Below, piece by piece: positions 49,840 to 61,700 of a stretch of DNA of 64,000 nt (position 1 is the first letter of the stretch; each line of letters starts with the position of its first letter). A model generated the notes under the pieces. The model did not search any database and was not told the DNA's origin. It was given only the letters and a program-made list of their open reading frames with translations. Origin of the DNA: Arcuatula senhousia (Eukaryota > Mollusca > Bivalvia > Mytilida > Mytilidae); contig OZ020308.1 of the NCBI GenBank assembly GCA_963971305.1, positions 29,355,275 through 29,419,274 on the forward strand, given 5' to 3'. The translations under genes and the position numbers were made by a program.

Positions 49840-50156
49840 TATAAAACAAGTTTCATTGAATTCTGTTCTGTAGTTTCGAATTCAGAGGCGAAGATTTTTG
49901 AAAGTTATTGTAAGAACAAACAAAAAAGTTGCAATTTCGGCCTCTTTTGGCCCTTAATTTCTCAACGAAAAAAGGGGGACTCTCAAAATCAATCCCATCC
50001 ATCCTTTAATGGTAAAGAAATATCATTGTCAAATTTTATTGCATTTGGATAACTAGAACTAAAGTTATCGTGTATACACTCAAGTTAACAAACAACGACA
50101 ACAACGACGACAGCATCATACCATTATACGTCAGCAATTTTTTTGTGGTCGTATAA
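49840..50156 (+). mobile_element. RF3 element, 5'-truncated
   Basis: Matches the 3' half of the RF3 copy at 20196-22393 (AAGGGGGACTCTCAAAATCA, TAACTAGAACTAAAGTTATC). Ends with a GAC-rich tract, TCAGCAATTTTTTTGTGG and TCGTATAA. Confidence 0.7.
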
Positions 50157-50183
50157 AAATGACATTTTGTAAGAAATACTTAT

Positions 50184-51434
50184 CAGGACCCGGTTGTTCA
50201 TCTTCTGGTTAAAATAACCAATTGGTTACATGTAAACATGGGTTAAAATTTTTAACAAGAGGTTAGAAAACCATAGGTTAAAAATGCGTTGTTCATCTTC
50301 ATTTAACCTTTTGGTTTTATAACCATTTGGTTAAAATATAACCAACCTTTAACTGTAGGTTAATTATTCCAAAATTCAAATATATCCCATATTTTTTGTT
50401 TTATAGTCGATTTGGTAAAACGAATAAAACATGTCCTGATGTCCTCCATTCATAAGGGACCATTAGTGGAACCTTATGTTTATTATTTATGCTAGAACTC
50501 ATCCTACTTGTTTCGAGGGTCGGTAGGACCTTTTGCGGGACAGCGGGAAAGCCCATTTATTTCAACGGGAATTCGGGTAACGGGATTAAGCCATTTTCAT
50601 TTTTCGGGATGCGGGCATCACACATTTATTTTCGCGGGAATCCGGGATTTCTTGTTTTATTTGCCGGGACTTTGGGATCATACCCCCTCCTACCCCCCCC
50701 TCTGTTTCCTAAAGTAAAAGAGAGAAATGAAAGCCTAAAAGCATGATAAGAATCTGAGAACATATTTGTAACACTAAAAACTATTCCATAAAACAATACT
50801 AGAATCATGAGAATACTAGATCGGTTTTAATATTACATTATTACTGGCAACTTAAAAAAAACACACATTAAAGGAACGCACCTGCAGACAAAACAAGGAA
50901 GTATTTTCTAAAAATAAAATGATGTCAAATTTAAATGACGTCACAATACAGTCACAATACATTACAAAAATAGACAATCCTATCGGACGTGAAAGACAAC
51001 ACCTTTAAAATTTTCTACTTTCATTTTCGAACGAAAGACTAGCATATCATAGAAAAGAAATCTTCTGACAGGCTAGGCTTTTCTGTTAACCTCTGCTGGC
51101 CTATTCGCAACTTGTGTCCCGCAAGGGTTTAAAAATTTGTTGACAGTTGCATTGCTGTACTTTTTTTTTATGAACTTTTATTTACACTTTTATGTTTTAG
51201 AGCATATGTTTGCTGTATAGGATCGTATAGTCGTGCTTATAACGGATGGTTAAATATTTAACCCTACCCCATGACCAGGGTTAAATATTGCTAGTTTAAC
51301 CTATGCTTTAACCATGAGTTAAAATTAACAAAAAGTTGAACAACCCACCATAACAATCGGTTTAAATTTAACCCGTGGTTACATTATTTAACCATGAGTT
51401 AAATTTTAACCATAAGTTGAACAACCGGGTCCTG
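50184..51434. mobile_element. 1.25-kb element, CAGGACCCGGTTGTTCA termini
   Basis: Termini CAGGACCCGGTTGTTCATCT and its inverse ending GAACAACCGGGTCCTG. Subterminal regions are arrays of GGTTAAA/TTTAACC words. A G/C-rich core (50515-50690) iterates CGGGA (CGGGACAGCGGGAAAG, ACGGGAATTCGGGTAACGGG) and may be a second nested element. The CAG-type ends are hAT-like; flanks ATACTTAT and ACTAATAT do not match exactly. No transposase. Open frames across the core are by-products. Confidence 0.75.
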
Positions 51435-52418
51435 ACTAATATGAAATCTGTCCAACCTTTTACATAACAGCATATTAATATATGCTGAAATCAACTGGAC
51501 ATTTAGTCAAACACTTTGAAAAAGGGCAAGGTACAATAAGGGCCATATTTAGCCCCTTTATTTTTCAGAAAAAAAAATAAATCCTAAGTTAAAATATCAT
51601 TAAAGTTTCAAGTTAGATGAACTTTTATGGCTATGGTAAGTTTAAAGAATTTTTATTCATTTACTGAAGTTTTGATTTAACAGAGGCCTGATAAAGTGCA
51701 AAAGTACCAAAATTATAGAATAGTATCATTATTATGCTTTTTTAATTGCTATTAAAAAGGTCAACGACAACCCAGACCATGGATTTTTTACTGATTTATA
51801 ATCATTTCAAAATAAAATGTTCATAAACATTATAACTGTGGTCCACATAGTTGCTGGCAACTAAAACTTTAAAATGACATGTAAGTCATAGAAATTCACC
51901 ATGCTTTGATGAGCAAATTTGAATAAATAACATTAAATCTTCTGATAGATTTAGTTGCATAAACTTCCTATTTCATTTGTGTTTATAAAATATTTAAAGC
52001 ATTTTTGTCTAAATCAGTTTTCTATTTTTAAGTCTTTCATGGAGCCAAATATAGGCCTTACCGTACCTTGTCCCAATGTTACTCTGACAGGTTATATGAT
52101 TGGACAGATGGTGTGGGTATAAAAAATGCAAAAAAAAATTCAAAGTTTAAGCCAAAGGGCAAAAACTCAATTGATAAAGCGAGAGTAAAGTGCTTGAATG
52201 TTTATCTATTGAAAACACATTTTTAAAACCATGCAAAGCTTAAAAAATTCATTCTATTAAATGAAATTTGTTTACAAAAAGCTTTTTATTTTCATGGGAA
52301 TAAAATTTCATGGTAAGAGCTCAAAGCTGAATTCATGAGGAATAAATTTCATTTATGTTCTCACAATAATTGTCTTGTTTAATTTAAGAATTTTTCATTT
52401 GCAGTAAAATGTCCTCAC
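51435..52418. other. SARM1 intron, no feature seen
   Basis: A/T-rich intron between the exons at 49059 and 52419. Nothing recognised. Confidence 0.4.
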
Positions 52419-52608
52419 CTTATGAACCCAGTCTTGTAAATCTTCATCACCATAGCAACGATCTAAAGAATTAGGTGTTAGCACCAACAAGAAATGTCGT
52501 GAAAGTTTAATGTTCAATAATAAGTTTTCATCAAACTTTCCAGCTCTGAGACGGTCAATGTCTAAAAATACTGTAAACCCTCTCAACTGGAGGTGAACCT
52601 TGAGCAAA
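52419..52608 (-). CDS. SARM1: SARM1 internal exon: TIR core with BB loop
   Basis: Second TIR exon, 190 bp: one base completing Ser, then 63 codons, ending in phase 0. Acceptor CTTTTTCCAG and donor AAG|GTGAGG are both good. The translation begins [18 protein letters not shown], passes the BB-loop RLRAGKF, then [14 protein letters not shown], and ends DLQDWVHK. Human SARM1 has [39 protein letters not shown] and CKDWVHK in the same order, so orthology is clear. The BB-loop Gly (human Gly601) and the Trp before the catalytic Glu (human Trp638) are kept. The BB-loop Glu (human about 599) is Arg here. A methionine codon in the preceding intron makes this exon look like a free-standing ORF, but the true reading enters by splicing from 55841. 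Confidence 0.95.
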
Positions 52609-53255
52609 CTGGAAAAAGAAATGTAGGTAAATTTTAGATCTAGGTTATTAATTTTTTAGATATGGTGTACTTGTACATGAGATTACTTCTCATGTGTACA
52701 CTTTGTTTTTAAACACTATATAAATTTATATAAATTCTAAAACCTATAAGGTTAAACACCATCCATCATAGTTTTGCCCTTTATAAAGCTATATATATTT
52801 GGATTTTGTTTGGCTTAATGCATTTTGAACATCTTTTGAATTGTGGATTTCCTTCGTTTGGGTTCTAGTGCTGCTAATGAGGAATAATTTTCCGAAATGG
52901 CCATACAGCTCATAAAAATTAATTGTAGTTGGAGTTAACATATGTGTTGTGGTCTCATGTTCATTTACTCCATATCCTTTCTTTAATTTGCTAAATTCCT
53001 GATATCAAAATATCAACAAAAATATCATTATTGCAAAAGATTGATTCTTCCAGCAAAGAATACGTATATAATCAGAAGAAACACAAATTGATTCCCCTCC
53101 CTTGTAAATGGTTACATTAATATATAAATACAAAAATAGTACCCCAAGAAAATTTCAATGTTTACAGTATTTAGTTGGAAATTTTATATTTAATTTAGAA
53201 TACATTATGTGTACGTTTCATTTTTGAATTTTCACATATAATAATTCAGAAATTA

Positions 53256-53463
53256 TTGTAAACCAATTTTTTCGCGACTACTATATTCACATTAATATGT
53301 CAGAGGGCAATGTTGCAGCTTTTGATTTTTGTGATTCTTCTTATAATAATAAGAATAATATACCATTAAAATGAGTTAATTGTCGACAATTATTTTCCTG
53401 AATTTCTGATTCTCGCCAAAACCAAGAATATAAATCGCTCACAAAAATAAGTTGGTTTACAGT
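53256..53463. mobile_element. MITE, TTGTAAACCAA / TTGGTTTACAGTA termini
   Basis: Left TATTGTAAACCAATTTTTTC, right AAAATAAGTTGGTTTACAGT, inverted with a few mismatches, TA on each side. SARM1 intron. Confidence 0.6.
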
Positions 53464-53594
53464 ATGGGATTTCATAATGTCCTATCTATATTCTATTATA
53501 GTTAGCTTGAGCATCTATGACGATTCCATGTGAAAAGTACATTAGACAAAGTTTTATTATTATTGGCTTGGAACTGTGTTGTACATGTAAATTT

Positions 53595-54304
53595 CGGTGC
53601 ATTTCATTTGAGCGAATTGATATTTCAATTGAGCGAAAAAAAAGTTTCATTTGAGCGAATATTTTTTCATTTGAGCGAATATTTCTACAGGTAAATTACA
53701 GGTAAATTTTGCTTTTACTGGTATTTTTTAGAACATTTTCCTTAGTACTATTAAGGAAATATTTGTTGATAGAACAAATATGTAAACGATATGTTTATTA
53801 AAATAATTTTCTTACATGCTAAAAAAAATTCTGTCAGATACCAACTTTAAAATGTGAGCACTATGTGTTAACGTCTAGACTGACTTTATCATTTTACAAG
53901 TCAACGTAAGCAACAAATTTGTACCCGAGCAGCTTGATTAATTCGAATCTACTCATTTGGTCACTAGCAGTCACCATTGTATTTCTGATAAGTGTCTATC
54001 GAAAATTCAATCTTTCTAATAGATAGAAATGAAAATTAATGAAATCAAGGTACTGAAACTGTGAATCGAATGTTTGTTCCACAACCACTACATCTGATTT
54101 AATATAAAAATAAAATATTTTAAATATTATTTAAGTAAAGCATATATACGCAATTTTAAGTCCTCTTCTCTCTCTCTCTTTTGTGCAAATTTTATAGTCA
54201 TTTACTTATATTTACCTGGTAAAATATTCGCTCAATTGAAATAGAAAAAATCGCTCAAATGAAAACAGGGGTCATTTTCAAATTCGCTCAAATGAAATGC
54301 GCCC
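53595..54304. mobile_element. 710-bp element with iterated CATTTGAGCGAA ends
   Basis: Termini CGGTGCATTTCATTTGAGCG and GGGCGCATTTCATTTGAGCG (inverted). An 8-bp target duplication GTAAATTT (53587-53594, 54305-54312) suggests a hAT-type mechanism. The word TTTCATTTGAGCGAA occurs four times at the left end and three times at the right, like iterated transposase-binding sites. No coding capacity. SARM1 intron. Confidence 0.85.
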
Positions 54305-54877
54305 GTAAATTTGTATTCAGATGCTGCAATGGTTGGCCCTGCTTCATGGCTCTTAATTCCCTGAGATGAGCCCTCTTCAGCAATAGCACTTATGTGTTGG
54401 AGAGGTATCAAAGAAAATCATTTATATGACAGATCTGAAATCAAATCCTATTATATCGGGTACCATGCTGAGGCTGTGGTGAGCAGTTGCTGAGAAATCT
54501 GTTATGCAAAATTTCCAGGCCGGCCAAGCACCATAATTTCACTATTTTATTTCCCAGATTTTTCACACTATGAAAACCAGCTAAACCTAAGATCATTTCA
54601 TGCTCTTCATATTCATTTAGTGTTGTGCATTTTCAATCTTTTGGTAGACACCTCCGATGAGTCTTGAATGTGGGTCAGGCATAGCAAAGTTTAATGTCTG
54701 GAATTTCGTTATTTTAATTTTGAACATCTGTGATCGTTAGCACTGCTGGTGAAGTTTTATTTCCCCAAAGTTAGCCCACTCCGGCATCAACAGTTTTGTG
54801 TTGAAGAGCACATTTAAGCTATTTAAATAAAAGTTATCTGTTTAAATTTCAAAATTGGAAAAAAACAAGGTTCTTCC

Positions 54878-55545
54878 TATCCAAGAAATAGGTTAATCAT
54901 AATCATACTTTGGTTTCCACTTCAGTATTTTGGGTTTATTCTATGCTCTTCATATTTATTTAGTGTTTGGCATTTTCAATCTTTTGTAGAGAGCCTCTAA
55001 TGTCAAGACAAAAATGATTGTCAGTTGCATATAAATTTTGGGTTGTTTTTTTTATCTCAAGCATAGCTTATTTTGAATTCTGTTTTGGCACCCTATTTGA
55101 TATTTTAAACTTCAATATTGTTCATTAGGGACAGTTTTAAAACTACCCCGGTATTTGCCTGGTCCATTATGTTGGGACTTGGCTTTTAGTCCAAAATACA
55201 CACAACAACTATCCAAGACATAAGTTAATCTTAATCATACTTTGGTTTCCACTTCAGTATTTTGGATTTAATCTATGCTCTTCATATTCACTTAGTGTTT
55301 GGCATTTTCAATCTTTTGGTAGAGAGCCTCTAATGTCTTGAATAGTCAAAAATGCTTGTCAGTTGTATATAAATTTTGTTGTTGTTTTTTTTTTTATCTC
55401 AAGCATAGTCTATTTTGAATTCTGTGTTTGGCACCCTATTTGATATTTTAAATTTCAATATTGTTCGTCAGGGACAGTTTTAAAATTTGCCTGGTCCAGA
55501 ATGTTGGGACTTGGCTTTTAGTCCAAAATACACACAACTTGAATA
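54878..55545. repeat. Tandem duplication, ~331-bp unit
   Basis: TATCCAAGAAATAGGTTAAT at 54878 and TATCCAAGACATAAGTTAAT at 55209 begin two diverged copies that share GGTTTCCACTTCAGTATTTT and CAAGCATAG/TATTTTGAATTCTG. Intron of SARM1; the second copy ends near the dispersed repeat at 55590. Confidence 0.75.
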
Positions 55546-55840
55546 TAAATCGTTCCCCATTATTTTTTCAGTTTGTCCTAACATCAAACCTAATTTATGA
55601 AAGAAGCAGAGGTACCAATGGGGTATCCGTCATGTCAAAAGTCTGAAAGGGCAGAGACAAATCCAGTAAACACCAACAAGAATGGGACAAAAACAGACAA
55701 CATTTAAAACATGAAAACACAAAAATAACTGAATATCAATCAACAACGGGAACTCCAGTCGAAACTTTGAGAGCTCCCAATAATATATCTAGCTAGCTGT
55801 GATCTTTTTTTCTGTTTTGAGAACTACCCCATATTTATAC

Positions 55841-55985
55841 CTAGCTAGCTGTGACCCTGTCGATCTTCTGTAACTGATGAAAACATCGACTGCTTTAGGC
55901 ATGGGAGCCATGCTGGACACATCCACACTCTTTTGTCTCTGTAAGCTACTAAAACTACCATACTTTGGTAAGGAACAGTATAAAT
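55841..55985 (-). CDS. SARM1: SARM1 internal exon: linker and start of TIR domain
   Basis: Internal exon of the SARM1 NAD+ hydrolase. On the minus strand it runs from an acceptor (polypyrimidine then TCTAG) to a donor AG|GTATAA. It is 145 bp: 2 bases, 47 codons, 2 bases. The translation has a hydrophilic, Ser-rich linker (about 30 residues, containing QRQKSVDVSSMAPMPK) and then VDVFISYRRSTGSQLA. This matches the first strand and AA-loop of the SARM1 TIR domain; human SARM1 reads DVFISYRRNSGSQLAS. The Tyr-Arg-Arg near the NAD pocket is kept. The final AG joins the T that opens the next exon, giving the Ser of QLAS. ARM and SAM exons should lie upstream (coordinates above 56 kb); none was recognised. 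Recognition is from memory of the family plus exact splice-phase agreement. Confidence 0.9.
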
Positions 55986-56723
55986 CTAGAAAAAAAAAGA
56001 AATAGATAATTTATTTACAATAGTCAGGCGAACAAAATATATGTCCAACAGAAATGACGCCCCACTTCATAACATGGAAAGTCCCCGAGGGTAATCACAA
56101 GGCTGGTTGTCAGACTTAATTATCTGACACGATTTGCCATAAAATTTCTAATATTTTTGTTGCTGAAATTCGCGATTTTTAAATTCAAAATTGTGTAAAA
56201 GACTGGGTTTCTTTCCTTGTTATGCACATGGACGATATCCTCAGTGCTGGATTTTGCTTCCTTGTTCAAACGTTTTGGTTTTGAGTACTTTTCGTTTTCA
56301 ACAGTTTTGGAATTTTACCTTCCAATGTTTTGATTTAAATGCTACTGATGAGATGTTACTCCTTGATATATTGATACATAGCATATCCAAATTAACCGTT
56401 TATACTCGTGTTTTGGTATTTGTAATATGGAAAAGTAACTTCAACCTGTTGGTAAACCTGATTTACATGATTTAGGATCTAGCTATATAGAGACAGAATT
56501 GCCAAAAGGACAAACAGACCTGCACACTATATTCTGATCTTCTATATAATGTTTGCAGATACCATATTCTAGTTCAAACTTTAAATAATAAATTTCTTTA
56601 CACATGTATTAATATATTGGAGTGTTATTTGATAAAGAAAAAACAACAACTGACAATGAAATTAAAATGACATCCACATTTTAAAAAGTTTCAAAAATAG
56701 GGCATGTAATGGGACTTTAAATG

Positions 56724-57154
56724 ATACCCCGCCACGTTATAATATCAAAAGTTCATAAAATTTGATTTCAAAGTGGCCTATCTCGAAAACTGTTTTTTAG
56801 ATCATGCTGAAAATTGAACTTGACCTGTATTTTATTATACTCAAAAGCTGTACAAAATATCATTTGAATCCCATGACACGTTTTCAAGTTATTTGTCGGA
56901 AACTCAAAATTTCATGAAATTTGATTTTTCAAAGTGGCCTATCTCGAAAACTGTTTTTTGGATCATGCTGGAAATCGAACTTGACCTGTATTTTATTGTA
57001 CTAAACAGCTGTGCAAAATATCATTCAAATCCTTTTACGCGTTTTTAAGTTATTGGTCAGAAACCTTCGGGGGACAGATGGACGGACAGACGACAGACAC
57101 CGAAAAAAACTGAGGGTATAACATACTACCCTGCCACTTTATGTGGCCGGGTAT
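56724..57154 (+). mobile_element. RF7 element
   Basis: Subterminal inverted repeat ATACCCCGCCAC / GTGGCCGGGTAT, with a 3' hairpin GCCACTTTATGTGGC. Two core repeats of about 160-175 bp (CAAAGTGGCCTATCTCGAAA twice) are followed by GGACGGACAGACGACAGAC. Followed by an A-run. Non-coding. Confidence 0.8.
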
Positions 57155-58556
57155 AAAAATGTAAAGAATACATGTATCATAAATGCATGTATTTATTCCT
57201 GCATTTATAAATTAAAGATTATTTAGGTGACAATATTACATGCATTTGCTCACTTATTATTTTTATTTCAGTTAAATTCCCAAATGATATGATCCTTCCA
57301 TAAATACACCTGTCAATCAACAGGGAAAGGGTAATCCCCCCACAGCTTAATTGGCTTAATGGCAATTATGACAGCTTTGAATCTGAATGCAATCAAGAAA
57401 CAAATCTGTTTGACCTTGATTAATCACAATACATTTAAATCTGAAAAATATAGCTACAGATTTCCCACTAATTTTTATAGAGAAAATGTAGCAATAAATG
57501 AGAGATGGTTAAATCGCCTTCAGCTTAAATTCAATCATCATTAACATGTTATTAATAATGGCAAATATTTCACCCTTTAATATAGCAGCAAGAAAGTGTC
57601 TGAACATGTTCAATGATGTTGTAAAATATAACCCTTTAATACAGAATTTGTAGACATTTTTAAAAACATACTGGAGTTAATTGTTGCGCAGTTTGACATG
57701 ACAAATATCATAATTATTGTACAATTGTAAGTAAGAAAATAATTGTATATATATATAAGAATAAGGCCACATCAAATTAATTAATATACTCCCAATTATC
57801 TATGCTTAGAATATTGGAACAGGTAGTGGACTTTTTTAACACTATTTTCATTGAAAATTACAAAAAAATAAAAGAAATTCATAAAAATCTAAATTAAAGT
57901 TAAATACTATCACCTTTAATGTTGGGGTAGGAGGGGTTGAGAATTTAAAAATTAATTTGATATGGCCTTAATTCAGCAGGTAGACAATGCTACGCTTTAC
58001 GATTTTTATAATGCTATGGTTTAAATAATGATATCCATTTTTATCTTCAGAACTCAGCATCAAATATGGGATAAGGGTGCCTTTTTCAGTAAAAATATAT
58101 TATAAGGTATCTTACTTTTAAATTCAAAATTTATGAAAAGGGTGGGGTTTCAAAATATCAGCAGCAAGTTCCCCTATCCATGAAGTATAGAAGTACCCCC
58201 CAGTCCATCCAAACTGTTGCAAGGTGGAAAAGATGGGTCATTATGTCTTTTGGACATACATGTATTTTAGTTTTTTCTAATCTGATTTAATTAGTATATA
58301 AAACACTTTTACGATAATTTACATTGTTATAGAACATTTATTGCTTTGCTTATCCTTAATTGTCACTTGTACCTAAGAATTTAAGTAGTTTTATTTGTGT
58401 GTTGTAAATTTCAACTTTTTGTTTTTAAAAAGACATGATTTTTAATTTGTGTAAAATAATAATGTTGTTCTGTATATCATGGAACATACTCTTATCTCCT
58501 ATTATGTCTTCACAACCATGTTGCGTTGTAGGTTACTACCGGTCCCTAAGATCGCA
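57155..58556. other. A/T-rich stretch, no gene recognised
   Basis: Upstream side of the SARM1 exon at 55841 on the minus strand, where SAM-domain exons would be expected. I found no stretch encoding a SAM-like sequence between splice sites. Nothing else supported. Confidence 0.35.
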
Positions 58557-58725
58557 ATGGAAGAGGGAGGTTTGGCTCGCCATAAAACCTGGTTTAACCC
58601 ACCATTTAACCATTACCGAGTCAGGACCATTGCGATCTATAACTATTCTGGTATGTCTTCCATGTTTTGTCTTTTCTCTTGGACAATTAGATTGATCCTC
58701 CAAGATCGGTAATTTTGTTATTACC
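58557..58725 (-). repeat. Inverted copy of the TCCTGACTTGGTACAG repeat
   Basis: Reverse complement of the 10248-10400 type (ACCTGGTTTAACCCACCATT, GATCGGTAATTTTGTTATTA). Non-coding. Confidence 0.65.
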
Positions 58726-58773
58726 TTTATATTCTTCCAAATATGCTCCTAATGTTTGCCTTAACAATTGTGA

Positions 58774-61700
58774 AATGAAAGAACCTTAGTGAGTACCCTC
58801 ACATACCCCACCCATTCTGCTATTGGACTATACTTTGAATTAACCTTAAGCTTCAAAATTTTTGTGACCAAACAATTTGTGATGACATACACAGTACATA
58901 TGTTATACTTCTTGCATACCAAGTTTCGATAAATTCTGTTTATAGTTGAAGAGGACCATACTTTGAATTAACCTTAAGCTTCAAAATTTTTGTGACCAAA
59001 CAATTTGTGATGACATACACAGTACATATGTTATACTTCTTGCATACCAAGTTTCGATAAATTCTGTTTATAGTTGAAGAGGACTATACTTTGAATTAAC
59101 CTTTAAGCTTCAAAATTTTTGTGACCAAACAATTTGTGATGACATACACAGTACATATGTTATACTTCTTGCATACCAAGTTTCGATAAATTCTGTTTAT
59201 AGTTGAAGAGGAGTTGCATTCACAAACACTTATCAGGATTTTCTGCAAATTTATTAGTCCAAAGGGCCATAACTCCCTTAAAATTAAGCTGAACAAATGG
59301 TACCAGTCTTGTATTGCAAGTTCTTGCGCGGGTGGACGTCAAAACATGGAGGCTATTAAAATATAGTGCCTTTTTCCTGAGTCGTTTGCAGCATTGCTTT
59401 TCATGCATTTTTTCTAACTTTTGGCTTAAATTGAAGGTAAGACACCAAACTTTGACATCACTAACTTTTTGAAATGTAAAAATTGCATTATTAAATAAAA
59501 CAGTTCTCTTGAAAAGGGGGGTATTTTTGAAATGGAAGTTAAAGTGAAAGTAGGAAAAAATCTATTTTTAGTTCAACCAACTGTGGTTTTCTTATCTTCG
59601 TGCGACTTTTTTTCGGCCCACCCTTTAAAATGTTTTCTGACACTTCCTTTATTGAAAAAATATAGCAAAAGTTGTATTGAATCATTTTAACTATTTTTAA
59701 AAAAATTCCAAAAATCTCAGGTTTACTATAGAAGTCTATGGGAAAAACAATACAAGACTGTGACCTGATTACTGGTATTTACAGTAAAGTTGAATATTAA
59801 ATAAGTGCTTATTATCTGTTTTATTCTAAAGAAAATCATGTCTTTGAACACTTTATAAAGATTTTTTTTACTTTTTGCTTAATTTGTTTCAGCTACCTTT
59901 CAATTTTTGCTATTATAGTACTTTTTGACCAAATTTGGACATTAAAATAGATTTTGTCTCTTTTATGAGAACCAGTGGATTTAAATGTCTATATTCTTTA
60001 TCTTTAGTAAGAATGACTTTATTGCACTGCTAATATGCAATTTAAACTGTCATATTTTATCCGGTGTAACTTTTTCAGCACTTTGCATATGTTCAGTTCA
60101 AACTAAGAAATGAGGGCTTTTTTTACCTCTCCACACATATGGGAACTGTTCTGATTTTAAACATAATGACTTTCTAACCAAACAAATGGTGTGAAAATGT
60201 TCTAGATAAACTTTATGACTGATTTCAGCAAAAAAACTCCAAACAAATTCAATATTTTTTTCTTTATGGTGTTTTGTGATGTGCAAAATTTTGGCTTTTT
60301 GTATGCGGTAAGTTAAAAACTGCAATTTTACAGTAAATAAGACCACTTTCTTTTCAAGTCTGATAACCTTGCACAATATGTTGGTGATTTCTGTCTTCTA
60401 CACCTTCTTCCCATGTAACAACTGAAGTTTCATCAGCCTAGTATCTGAAATCCTTAAAACAATGGGCCATTTATGTATGCCTGGGGCACCAATTTTACTT
60501 GAAAAATCCTTAAATTGGTAAATAAAATCCAATTGTATTCCAAATAATGTATTCTATTCCACATTTATAATTTTTGTTACAATAATCTTGCCAATTTTGT
60601 CAGGTTCAAACAACTGATAGGTCTCCTTCTTATATTTAAATAAACAAGAGGCTCCAAGTTGTCTTTGTAGTAAAAAATGGGGTTACTAACATAGTTTTTT
60701 CTACTTCAAGAACTTAAAACTGTCAATAAAAGATTATTTTTGCACTCAATCCATTGCTAAGGTAGTATTGGCATCACTTCAACTCACAAATTCTATTTGA
60801 ATATAACCCAACAAGGACAGAACATTAAAGTGTTCATTTTAAGTCAATATAGAGAAAATTGGCCAAAACCTTGAAGAGGGTACCCTTTTTAAAATTGTAA
60901 TAAAAAAATCAATGAAAGCATTTTTGCTATAGTTTTTTCTTAATTTGATTGAAAAATGTATAAAGAAACAGAAAAACAACTTTATTTAGAAATATCAAAT
61001 CATCTTTGATCCTAATAGGTACCAGTCTTGTATTGCAAGTTCTTGCGCGGGTGGACGTCAAAACATGGAGGCTATTAAAATATAGTGCCTTTTTCCTGAG
61101 TCGTTTGCAGCATTGCTTTTCATGCATTTTTTCTAACTTTTGGCTTAAATTGAAGGTAAGACACCAAACTTTGACATCACTAACTTTTTGAAATGTAAAA
61201 ATTGCATTATTAAATAAAACAGTTCTCTTGAAAAGGGGGGTATTTTTGAAATGGAAGTTAAAGTGAAAGTAGGAAAAAATCTATTTTTAGTTCAACCAAC
61301 TGTGGTTTTCTTATCTTCGTGCGACTTTTTTTCGGCCCACCCTTTAAAATGTTTTCTGACACTTCCTTTATTGAAAAAATATAGCAAAAGTTGTATTGAA
61401 TCATTTTAACTATTTTTAAAAAAATTCCAAAAATCTCAGGTTTACTATAGAAGTCTATGGGAAAAACAATACAAGACTGTGACCAAATATTCCTGGTAAT
61501 ATGCATGCACAAATACATATGGTGTACATGTAGTTCTTGTATACCAAGTTAACAAATTGTGATCAGGATTTTCTGCCTTTTTTTAAGTTCAAAGGGCCAT
61601 ATTTCTCACAAAAAAAATATGGATAAAAAATTCTTGGTAATATCCACAACTATATATGGTGTACTTCTTGCATATTAAGTTTCATTATTTAAAGTCTGGT

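Noticed and set aside
50489..50808. Open frames over the CGGGA-rich core
   Set aside because: Openness follows the iterated G/C-rich motif; present on both strands in shadow frames.
56191..56475. 94-codon plus-strand open frame (MCKRLGFFPCYAHG type)
   Set aside because: Cys/Phe/Leu-rich translation of A/T-rich sequence next to the SARM1 exon, with no splice sites or domain. Looks like decayed repeat.
59766..61017. Internal region of an LTR retrotransposon with gag/pol
   Set aside because: No reading frame with protease, reverse transcriptase or integrase motifs on either strand; only the terminal repeats support an LTR-like element.
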